A stretch of 64,000 nt of DNA from Nephrocerus scutellatus. Taxonomy: Eukaryota > Arthropoda > Insecta > Diptera > Pipunculidae. Shown in pieces: positions 44,775 through 53,829 of the stretch (positions within the stretch are counted from its first letter, which is position 1; the number at the start of each line of letters is the position of its first letter). The stretch is from NCBI GenBank assembly GCA_947095585.1, contig OX352762.1, positions 31,100,669-31,164,668 on the forward strand, given 5' to 3'. Below the pieces are notes generated by a model. That model was not told the DNA's origin, did not search any database, and was given only the letters and a program-made list of their open reading frames with translations. The position numbers were made by a program, and so were the translations under genes.

Positions 44775-46078
44775 ACGGGTTTTTTTTTAAGAGGTTGCCG
44801 ATTATTTTTTTGAATAAAACACATATAAAATTATGAAATGACCAAAATTTTTTTTTATTTGGTAGATAATTTTTTGGCATTTAACATTTAAACACAATTT
44901 CTGGCATATGGCTACCACGACTATTTTTCACAAATGTCATTCTGGAGGTCCAATTTTCCAGCACTTTTTCAAGCATTTGAGGGCGTATGTCAGCAATGAC
45001 ACGTTGAATATTGGTTTCCAAAGCGTCAATCGATTGAGGTTTATCCACATAAACCAATGACTTCACGTATCCCCACAAAAAGTAATCGAGTGGCGTCAAA
45101 TCGCACGAACGCGGAGGCCAATTCACCGGACCATTTCTCGAAATAATGTTGTCGTTGAAAGTTTCTTTCAATAAGTCGATTGTTTCACGTGCTGTATGGC
45201 AAGTGGCACCATCTTGTTGAAACCACATTTCATCCATATCCATATCTTCAAGATTTGACAACAAAAACTTATTTAACATGGTTCTGTATCGATTTCCATT
45301 CACGGTAACGCGTCGTCCTTCCTCATTTTTAAAGAAATATGGACCGATGATCCCACCAGCCCATAGACCGCACCAAACAGTACATTTATCAGGATGCATT
45401 GGTAATTCTTGAACGGCGTGTGGATTATCTTTGCTCCAAATGCGACAATTTTGTTTGTTGACGTATCCATTTAACAAAAAATGCGCCTCATCACTGAAGA
45501 GAATTTTACGGTAAAAAAATGGATCTTCGTTCAATTGATTTAACGACCAATCACTGAATTCACGGCGCAAACGATGGTCGTGTGGCTTTAATTCTTGCAC
45601 CAATTGAATTTTGTATGGCACCAAACCCAAATCTTTACGTAAAATTTTCCATAAAGTCGATGGACAAAGTCCAATTTGCTGAGCACGACGACGAATCGAT
45701 AAATTGTCGTTTTCTTCGACACTGGCCTCAACGACAGCAATATTTTCTTCTGTACGAACTCTTCTCATTCTTGTCGGTGGCTTGGCATCCAAAAGAGTGA
45801 ATGTAGACCGAAATTTGGTAATTACGTTCTTTATGGTGGTCTCTGACGGACGATTATGTGCACCATAAAATTCACGAAGTGCTCTATAAACATTTTTAAT
45901 TGAACACTGATTTTGAAAATAAATTTCCACGATTTGAAAACGTTGTTCTGGAGTTAACCTATTCATAATGATTTGCCAAACAATACTGAGTAGAAATGCC
46001 ACTTTGAGCTGTCAAAACAACTGTCATAAAATAAAACGACATCTATCGGAAAAACAAACCTCCTAAAAAAACACCCTT
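44775..46078 (-). mobile_element. Mariner-like DNA transposon, structurally complete
   Basis: The 1304-bp element has imperfect terminal inverted repeats: ACGGGTTTTTTTTTAAGAGG at the left and, reverse complemented, AAGGGTGTTTTTTTAGGAGG at the right, matching at about 21 of 24 positions with the bases that follow. Each end abuts a TA dinucleotide (44773-44774 and 46079-46080), the target duplication expected for Tc1/mariner. One uninterrupted transposase gene fills the interior. Size, TIRs, TA sites and intact ORF suggest a recently mobile copy. Confidence 0.9.
44881..45966 (-). CDS. Mariner-like transposase, intact
   Basis: The protein is 361 residues from the ATG at 45966 (MNRLTPEQRFQIVEIYF); in-frame sequence upstream begins only with GTG, so I take this ATG. 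The N-terminal third carries helix-turn-helix regions for TIR binding (SETTIKNVITKF, then LSIRRRAQQIGLCPSTLWKI). The catalytic core has KILFSDEAHFLLNG (first Asp), MWFQQDGATCHTAR (second Asp) and NWPPRSCDLTPLDYFLWGYV (third Asp). By my count 36 residues separate the second and third Asp, unlike the 34 of classical mariner. NPHAVQELPMHPDKCTVWCG and WAGGIIGPYFF are also typical. The enzyme would cut and paste the element at TA sites. No stop or frameshift is present. Activity is inferred only from integrity. Confidence 0.93.
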   Translation of the reverse strand: MNRLTPEQRFQIVEIYFQNQCSIKNVYRALREFYGAHNRPSETTIKNVITKFRSTFTLLDAKPPTRMRRVRTEENIAVVEASVEENDNLSIRRRAQQIGLCPSTLWKILRKDLGLVPYKIQLVQELKPHDHRLRREFSDWSLNQLNEDPFFYRKILFSDEAHFLLNGYVNKQNCRIWSKDNPHAVQELPMHPDKCTVWCGLWAGGIIGPYFFKNEEGRRVTVNGNRYRTMLNKFLLSNLEDMDMDEMWFQQDGATCHTARETIDLLKETFNDNIISRNGPVNWPPRSCDLTPLDYFLWGYVKSLVYVDKPQSIDALETNIQRVIADIRPQMLEKVLENWTSRMTFVKNSRGSHMPEIVFKC

Positions 46079-46081
46079 TAA

Positions 46082-46940
46082 TATTTTGTTTAACGAAAAA
46101 ATTATTGAGATCTCTTTATCAAGAGTAAAAAGATAAATCGAAGAAATTTTCGATGTTTTAATGACGCTGTATGTATATTTTACGGGAGTTTCAAAATACA
46201 TATATTGATGGTTCAGGCAAATTTCCTAGCCTATTGTATATGAGGATGAAAAATCGCCTTTGCCCACAAGAACGACTGGGCAGGAGAAAAATTAGTAATA
46301 ACCTTTGTTTTTGTAGGAACTATACATTCGTAAAATTCATAAGGTAAACCTATGGATCAGAAAACCTTTTTTAAAAGGATCGTTTAAATAAGTAAAGCTG
46401 GAATCAACTGAAATGGACCCATTATCATGTGACTCATTTTTGAAAACTGAAACAAGTTTGGTCCCATTCTAGATTAGTGTACAAACAGAGATATAAAAAC
46501 TAACATTTGTGTGAGCGTGCCTTTTTAAGTTTGTAGTTTGTAGGGAGCGATTTGAGACTATATTTGTCAAGTTTGAAACCTGTTCAATTCATGTGGACTA
46601 AAAACTCTTATATCGATGTCATTTAAGTGAGCTTGTGGTGTTTATTTTCCAAAAAAATATAATTACTTACATACGACGTCATTTTAATTTTTAAGCTAGC
46701 AATTGCAATCGATAAGCTTAGCAGTTGATGTTATATAGGTAAATGCGTTTTAGAAGATGGCTTTCGGGTGTAGAGAGTAGATATATTTTTTTAATAAAGA
46801 ACGCCAAAAGAGATGAAGTAAAAAATTTTATTTTATTGAAAGATATTGAAGATAGTCCTGAGCCTGACATCGTTAACTTAGAAAGATTGCATCTGATATG
46901 TATGAACATTTGCATTGTTATGAAAAGAAGAAAGGCAAAT
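46082..46940. other. No gene recognised
   Basis: AT-rich. The overlapping small frames at about 46718-47008 run on both strands, and I see no evidence that either is real. Confidence 0.4.
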
Positions 46941-46964
46941 GTGTAACAACAACTAAGACTGCCC

Positions 46965-47097
46965 ACGACCATTTGTATGATACATGACATTCGCGAGAGG
47001 TGGGACACAGTGAAAAATACTTTCCTTCTTTCTTTTACTCCTGCTCAGAAGCCATGCACTTATCCATTGAGCCACAGCGTCCACATAGAGAAAGTTA
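46965..47097 (-). repeat. SINE, internally deleted copy
   Basis: On the minus strand the head CTATGTGGACGCTGTGGCTC, AATGGATAAGTGCATGGCTT, CTGAGCAGGAG is clear. The B-box region is diverged, and the body jumps from CTCTCGCGAATGTCATG to ATACAAATGGTCG. Confidence 0.75.
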
Positions 47098-47099
47098 GG

Positions 47100-47960
47100 T
47101 AGATCGAAAATTAACCAGCAATCATAAGCAAAAACCCCTGTTTTGTAATTCTAGACTAATGTCATTTTACCTTGACTACATAAAAAACTATTCTAAAGTT
47201 TTCTTCCACTCATTTCAATTTCAATTATTTTTCTTATATTAAATGAAAATGTTAGTCATTTCTATTTGAAGCTCATCATAAAAACTATCGGTGGTTATGT
47301 GCTCTACATGTGCATACACCGTGTGCCCACAAAGAGCGACAGATGACAGGAAGTCTTGGAAAATTCAAGGACCAAAAATGGATTCCCATTTATTTTTAGT
47401 TTCTTCACTTTTTACAAAAAAAAAAGAAAATTACTAGTAAATTCGTTTTAATTAACATCAAAAAGTGACATCGTGGGGAGTTTTATTTTCATAAGTATAT
47501 TTTAGAAAAGGATGCAACCACACATAAGAACATTATTATATAGGTAATACGGTTATAAGATTGCCTTGTATAACAAAAAATGAGATTGCTTTTGTTTCAC
47601 TATTGAAAAGGAAAGGGCATAAGTGAGACTCAAAAGGATTTTAAAAAAAGACAAGAATAAATTAAGGAGATGTTGTCGAGAAAAGTGTGATTTTTGTCAA
47701 TATTAGTGACATACACAGGCAACATTGTGCAGTTGGGTTACTTTTTTTAGGGAATGGGTGCAGCCGTACAATCATTTCAAAACAGAAAGGAAATATATAT
47801 TCTGTGGATGTACGAGAACTTGATATATGAACGGCGTTTTTGAAATACGGCTAAAATTTACTGACTTATGCTTAAGATCAATAGTTATTAACGTTACAAA
47901 GTGTTTTTAATTGTTACTTTTGAGTAGATATTATGAATAGATGATTTGTTTTTTGTCAAC
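47100..47960. other. No gene recognised
   Basis: AT-rich with A homopolymers. No repeat family or exon is seen. Confidence 0.45.
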
Positions 47961-47967
47961 GTTAAAT

Positions 47968-48376
47968 AAAAACAACCAATAAAAATTAAAATTTTTCGTG
48001 TAAATTCTCTAGTTGATACACAATGTGCAAAGTTTGAGTAAAATTGGGTAACATTTAAAAAAAATTTAGGAGCCCCCTTATCCCGATCACTCACACATTT
48101 TTAGAAAAATTCTTATAAAATTTGAAGAAAATCGGGTACTTTTTTTTATAAAAATGTAATGGGGGTCACCCATTTTGTAAACAATTTGTATGGGAGCCCC
48201 CAGACCCCGAGGCCCGAGGGCCCCACATTTTAATAGAAAGTATTGTCATGGCAAAGACACTGTGTGCCAAATTTGAATAAAATCGAACTTTAGGAAGTGT
48301 GTTAAAAATTTATCACAAGATTCTGCCAGCCAGCCAGCCAGCCACGGGCACGCGAAGTTAATATAGAGAATTTAAT
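47968..48376 (+). repeat. Family X repeat, short complete copy
   Basis: Left end: AACAACCAATAAAAATTAAA, TTTTTCGTGTAAATTCTCTA. Right end: CAGCCAGCCAGCCACGGGCA, CGCGAAGTTAATATAGAGAA, TTTA. The interior has about two units with GGGAGCCCCCAGACCCCGAG-type cores. Confidence 0.85.
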
Positions 48377-48377
48377 A

Positions 48378-48688
48378 AAACAACCCATAAAAATAAAATT
48401 TTTTTCGTGTAAATTCTCTAATCGGGAATACACAATGTGCAGTTTGAATAAAATCGGGTAAATTTTTTAAAATTTTTGTTAGAGAGCCCCCGACCCCGGG
48501 GCCGTTTCACTACCAAATTTTCACAAAAAGTGTTGTCCATCGGAGATACACATGCATATAAAATTTGAACAAAATCGGGTAAATTTTTTAAAAAAATTGT
48601 ATGGGAGCCCCCAACCCCGAGGCCCTAGGGGCCCCAAATTTTAATAGAAAGTATTGTCATAGGAAATACACATGTGTACATGTACATT
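48378..48688 (+). repeat. Family X repeat, cut by RTE-like insertion
   Basis: It starts AACAACCCATAAAAATAAAA, CGTGTAAATTCTCTAATCGG directly after the previous copy. Two units follow, and then at about 48688 family X sequence (ACACATGTGTACATGTACAT) changes abruptly to RTE-like sequence. The family X right end is not found after the insertion. Confidence 0.8.
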
Positions 48689-48689
48689 A

Positions 48690-50308
48690 GTCGTAGACTA
48701 ACGACTGGTTCCATGACGAATGTAAGCTAGCGACTGAACGTAAGAATGCAACAATCTCATAGAACGTGGGCACGCGATGATGAATATTAAGAGCTCAGAA
48801 GATATGAAAAAACATCGCCGATCTCAAAGGCATGTTAGAGCAATGGGAAGAGCACTTTCATGAGTTGCTTAATCGCCAGCTAACTGAGGAGGCTCCATTA
48901 AATACCGCAGACACACTATGCTGCCGCCACCAAGCATAGACGAAGTTAGCAGAGCAATAAATCGGCTCAAAATAATGGTAGGAAGGAGCGATGCCAGAAG
49001 ACTGGCGAAGAGGCGTCCTGTGCCCCATACATAAGAAAGGAGATATCACAACCTGTAGCAATTATCGTGGTATAACTTTGTTGAGTACCACGTATAAGAT
49101 TTTTTCCTCTATCCCTCAAGAATGGATAGCCCCATACGCTAAAGTTATCATTGGTCCAAACCAGTGTGGTTTCATCCCAGGAAAATCAACAACTGATCAG
49201 ATTAACACCCTTAGGCAGGTGATGGAAAAATGTCTAGAGTTTCAAAACTCACTACACCATCTTTTTATAAAGTTTAAAGCCGCCTATAATAGCATAGCAA
49301 GAGTAGAACTTTATAAAGCCATGAGAGAATTCGGCATCCCGAATAAACTGACAAGACTATGTAGGTTGACCATGGCCAATGTTATGAGCCAAGTAAAAAT
49401 ATTCGGATCACTATCAAGCCCATTCAACATCTATAACGGGCTCCGACAAGGGATGGACTGGCCTGCGTCCTCTTCAACCTAGCTTTGGAGAAAGTGATCC
49501 GAGACTCTGGTGTAACGGCGAGAGGAACAATCCTCTATAAGTCCATTCAGATGGCTTATGCAGACAATATTGACATCGTTGCTAGAAACCGAAGAGCTGT
49601 ACAGGAAGCTTTCATCCAGATCGAGCATGCGGCACGAAATCTGGGGCTGCACATAAATGAGAGCAAAACAAAGTACATGGTGGCCATTTCTGCGAGTAGA
49701 AGATCCAACATTGGTCCATCAATTCAAATAGTGGAGCGCGAAGAATTATAGAATTACATGGAACCAGAAATACGCGCACTGTTGCTTAAAGCAAACAAAG
49801 GCTACTATAGTCTGTCAAGACTCTTCAAATCCAGGAATTTAACCATAACATCCAAGCTGCTGGTATATAAGACAATGGTCATACCAGTATTACATATGGA
49901 TCCGAGACTTTGGTGCTTAGCAAGAATCATTCTGACCTCTTAGCCATGTTCGAGAGAAACATTGGCGGGAGAATCGTTGGCCCGGAAACTCTATAATGAT
50001 TAGATCTACGAGCGTTACCGCGATGTCGACATCGTTAAAAAAATTAAGCTTGGTAGGCTCCGGTGGGCAGGACACCTAGCTCGCATGAGCGAAGATGATC
50101 CTGCTCGGAAAGTCCTTTGCGGTAGGATTTATGAAACACGACAGCGAGGCCGGCCAAGCCTACGCTGGAAGGACGGTGTAGACCAGGACGACCAGAGTTT
50201 AAGAATGCCTAACTGGCTGACATCGGCTCCAAGTCGAGACCGGTGGCGAGATTTTTTGCGGGAAGCAAGGACCGGACACCGGTTGTAGAGCCAAATATGA
50301 TGATGATG
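48690..50308 (+). mobile_element. RTE-like element, second RT-bearing copy
   Basis: This 5'-truncated copy begins in the linker, has an internal deletion before the RT, and runs through the RT and C-terminal regions to GTTGTAGAGCCAAATATGAT and an ATGATGATG tail. It retains the [20 protein letters not shown] segment that the copy at 3590 has lost. It is disabled by several shifts and by substitutions in the active site. Confidence 0.88.
48991..49751 (+). pseudogene. RTE-like reverse transcriptase with mutated active site
   Basis: The RT reads MPEDWRRGVLCPIHKKGDIT, then [25 protein letters not shown], motif A as LFIKFKAAYNSIARVELY, GLRQG followed by a frameshift near 49455, and motif C as MAYADNIDIVARN. 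Compared with LFIDFKAAYDS and YADD in the copy at 4286-5722, both catalytic aspartates are altered (D to K in motif A, the second D to N in YADD). The C-terminal frames 49758-49943 and 50085-50288 complete the remnant. Confidence 0.88.
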
Positions 50309-50655
50309 AAACACAGGCTACTCATAAGTGAAAATTCAAGCCGAGGTCTCGAAATTACGACCTGAAAAGTTTTTTCATTTAATTTAATAGATGGTCGAAT
50401 TTTCGAACGACCCCACATCCATCACGTGATTATTGGTCCAATTTCATAGTTCTATCCCCACCGTTATGGCCTGAACCGCTTGCGTTAATGAACATACGGC
50501 AGATATGGCTTAATAGACTCAGCTTTCGGTCACACACTTTATTATTCATAATAGCTGTTATTATTATTATTATTATTTAGTTTGGCCGTTACAAACGTAT
50601 TTATGGTGTAGTGTATGGTATAAAACAAATATCAGCTAAGCATCTACGAAACTTG
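50309..50655. other. No gene recognised; (ATT)n run
   Basis: It contains a (TTA)n microsatellite at about 50550-50578, and no SINE sequence precedes it. No gene is seen. Confidence 0.4.
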
Positions 50656-50659
50656 TTCG

Positions 50660-51425
50660 TATTTATTAACTTTACTTGCCCGCGGCACGGATGTCGGAAG
50701 TCTGTCGGACGTCTGTCGTGGAATCTTGCGATAAATTTTTAACCCACTTCCCAAAGCCCGATTTTATTGAAATTTCCGGAGACAACACTTTCTATTAAAA
50801 TTTAAGGCCCTCGGGCCACGGGGTCGGGGGGCTCCCCTAAAAATATTTTACAAAATTTTACTCGATTTTCTTCAAATTTTATACACATGTGTATCTCTGA
50901 TATACAACACTTTTTGTAAAAATTTTGGAGACCCCGGGCCCGGGTTCGTGGGGCCCCATACAATTTTTTTAAAAATATTAACCCGATTTTCTTTAAATTT
51001 AATACACATATGTATCTTCGATAGACAACACTTTTTGTAAAAAATTTGGAGACCCCGGGCCCGGGTAATTGGGGCCCCATAACATTTTTTAAAAAAATTA
51101 ACCCGATTTTCTTCAAATTTATTACACACGTGTATCTCCGATAGATAACACTTTTTGTAAAAAATTTGGAGACCCCGGGCCCGGGTTCTTGGGGCCCCAT
51201 AACTTTTTTTAAAAAAATTAACCCGATTTTCTTCAAATTTAATACACACGTGTATCTTCTATAGACAACACTTTTTGTAAAAAATTTGGAGACCCCGGTC
51301 CCCAGGGACAAAACTTTTTGTAAGTTTGTTGGATTGATCGGGTAGCAGTAGCGCGGTTTTCTTCAAATTTTAACACATACCCTATTAGAGAATTTACATG
51401 AAAAATTGTATTTTTATGGGTTGTT
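50660..51425 (-). repeat. Family X repeat with exact 120-bp units
   Basis: Read on the plus strand, the left end is degraded (TATTAACTTTACTTGCCCGC) and the right end is CTATTAGAGAATTTACATGA. Units of the CCCGGGCCCGGG core recur at 120-bp spacing (near 50935, 51055, 51175). Because 120 is a multiple of three, one minus-strand frame stays open through all units and reads a 40-residue repeat. That frame begins at TTG, not ATG, and is probably not a gene. Confidence 0.85.
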
Positions 51426-53216
51426 TTTCTTTCTTCTTATTGCAAGAGCTTGCAGTCATGCAAACATGGTCATGTACTTGGTAATTTATTTACTGCCAGA
51501 CTTAGACCAATTTCGCCCACCACTAACTGGTATAAAATAAACAATCTGAAAACGACAATGATATGATGTCATCAATATTTATATGTGTTAAGTGTAATCT
51601 ATACAATGTATAGAAGTCTAAAAGCAAAAAAAAACATTTTAAAACAGGAGAGAAAAAACCAATAAGAATGCTTGAACGGTTGAACTCTATAAATAATGAC
51701 ATATGCCATTTTATAGAAACAAGGTTATGAAAAGAATTCTTTAAATTTTTAAATTCTCTATATTAACTTCACTTGCCCGTGGGTCGTCGGTCGTCGGTCG
51801 GTCGTCGGTCGTCTGTCGTGGATTCTTGCGATCAATTTTTAACCCACTTCCCATGGTCCGATTTTATTGAAATTTTGCACACATGTGTATTTCCGGAGAC
51901 AACACTTTCTATTAAATTTTGAGGCCCCTCGGGCTGCGGGGTCGGGGGGCTCCCAAACAAAAATTTTAAAAAATGTACCCGATTTTCTTCAAATTTTACA
52001 CACATGTGTATACCCAATAAACAATACTTTTTCGAAATTTTACTCGATTTTCTTCAAATTTTATACACATGTGTATCTCTGATATACAACACTTTTTGTA
52101 AAAATTTTGGAGACCCCGGGCCCGGGTTCGTGGGGCCCCATACAATTTTTTTAAAAATATTAACCCGATTTTCTTTAAATTTAATACACATATGTATCTT
52201 CGATAGACAACACTTTTTGTAAAAAATTTGGAGACCCCGGGCCCGGGTAATTGGGGCCCCATAACATTTTTTAAAAAAATTAACCCGATTTTCTTCAAAT
52301 TTATTACACACGTGTATCTCCGATAGATAACACTTTTTGTAAAAAATTTGGAGACCCCGGGCCCGGGTTCTTGGGGCCCCATAACTTTTTTTAAAAAAAT
52401 TAACCCGATTTTCTTCAAATTTAATACACACGTGTATCTTCTATAGACAACACTTTTTGTAAAAAATTTGGAGACCCCGGTCCCCAGGGACAAAACTTTT
52501 TGTAAGTTTGTTGGATTGATCGGGTAGCAGTAGCGCGGTTTTCTTCAAATTTTAACACATACCCTATTAGAGAATTTACATGAAAAATTGTATTTTTATG
52601 GGTTGTTTTTCTTTCTTCTTATTGCAAGAGCTTGCAGTCATGCAAACATGGTCATGTACTTGGTAATTTATTTACTGCCAGACTTAGACCAATTTCGCCC
52701 ACCACTAACTGGTATAAAATAAACAATCTGAAAACGACAATGATATGATGTCATCAATATTTATATGTGTTAAGTGTAATCTATACAATGTATAGAAGTC
52801 TAAAAGCAAAAAAAAACATTTTAAAACAGGAGAGAAAAAACCAATAAGAATGCTTGAACGGTTGAACTCTATAAATAATGACATATGCCATTTTATAGAA
52901 ACAAGGTTATGAAAAGAATTCTTTAAATTTTTAAATTCTCTATATTAACTTCACTTGCCCGTGGGTCGTCGGTCGTCGGTCGGTCGTCGGTCGTCTGTCG
53001 TGGATTCTTGCGATCAATTTTTAACCCACTTCCCATGGTCCGATTTTATTGAAATTTTGCACACATGTGTATTTCCGGAGACAACACTTTCTATTAAATT
53101 TTGAGGCCCCTCGGGCTGCGGGGTCGGGGGGCTCCCAAACAAAAATTTTAAAAAATGTACCCGATTTTCTTCAAATTTTACACACATGTGTATACCCAAT
53201 AAACAATACTTTTTCG
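50853..53216 (+). repeat. Tandem duplication, two copies of 1182 bp
   Basis: Sequence 50853-52034 is repeated as 52035-53216. Every landmark compared is offset by exactly 1182 bp, and I found no difference in the blocks compared. The junction near 52035 carries only the microhomology AAA. Each unit contains the inner part of one family X copy, a spacer of about 320 bp and the beginning of the next family X copy. Confidence 0.92.
51750..52607 (-). repeat. Family X repeat, chimeric copy made by the duplication
   Basis: It starts TAAATTCTCTATATTAACTT, then CACTTGCCCGTGG with a GGTCGTCGGTC run instead of CAGC units, crosses the duplication junction at 52035, and ends CTATTAGAGAATTTACATGA. Its left part derives from the downstream copy (52932-53825) and its right part from the upstream copy (50660-51425). 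Confidence 0.85.
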
Positions 53217-53825
53217 AAAATTTGGTAGTGATCGGGTCCCGGGTTCGGCCGCAAGGCCCTTATACATTTTTTAAATGTCTGTACTGGCATCAGATATTCG
53301 TCGCCCTTTATGGACTGTGTGCGGTGTGTGCTGCGCAGTCGGCTGCGCTGCATGGTTTTGGTGGTGGTGGAGTGAGAGAGAGAAATCTTAGCGCACGCAC
53401 AAATGAACCCAGCAAATGAAACGAGACATACATGTTTTATGCTTACTTCAACTTACATTTTTATTTACTGAATTGTATTTTTATTGATGTCGTTTTTTTT
53501 GTTGTCGATATCAACTTACAGATAGAACAACAAGTTTTCACAATATTCTGTCATTTGGCGTTTTCATAAATTAGTTCAGAGCAGTCAAAGAGTTCTCAAG
53601 ATAAATGTTCGTGTTTCTTATTTGCTCAGAGTATGAGCGTACTCTAAGTGCTCAGAATAAAATGATCTGAGCTTTTTCAATTTTAACATCTGATGTCAAA
53701 TGTTTGTTTCGATGATTTTCTTCTACAATAAAAAAAAATGGCCCAGGATCGAGGGGCTCCCATATCAATTTCTGCGATTAGAGAATTTAGATGAAAAATT
53801 TTAATTTTTATGGGTTGTTTTTTTT
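52932..53825 (-). repeat. Family X repeat, diverged interior
   Basis: The left end matches 51750 (TAAATTCTCTATATTAACTT). After 53219 the interior departs from the usual minisatellite (TTTGGTAGTGATCGGGTCCC and then unrelated sequence). The right end is GATTAGAGAATTTAGATGAA, TTTTTATGGGTTGTTTTTTT at 53778-53825. It may hold an insertion between about 53275 and 53735. Confidence 0.7.
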
Positions 53826-53829
53826 TTAG

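Noticed and set aside
44651..44836. Plus-strand frame at the left end of the mariner-like element
   Set aside because: It crosses the TIR boundary and a homopolymer, so it is a chance frame.
50802..52493. Two identical minus-strand 165-169 residue frames with 40-residue repeats as a novel repeat protein
   Set aside because: They are a consequence of the 120-bp minisatellite unit; the frames start at TTG, have low-complexity content, and the pair is identical only because of the 1182-bp duplication.
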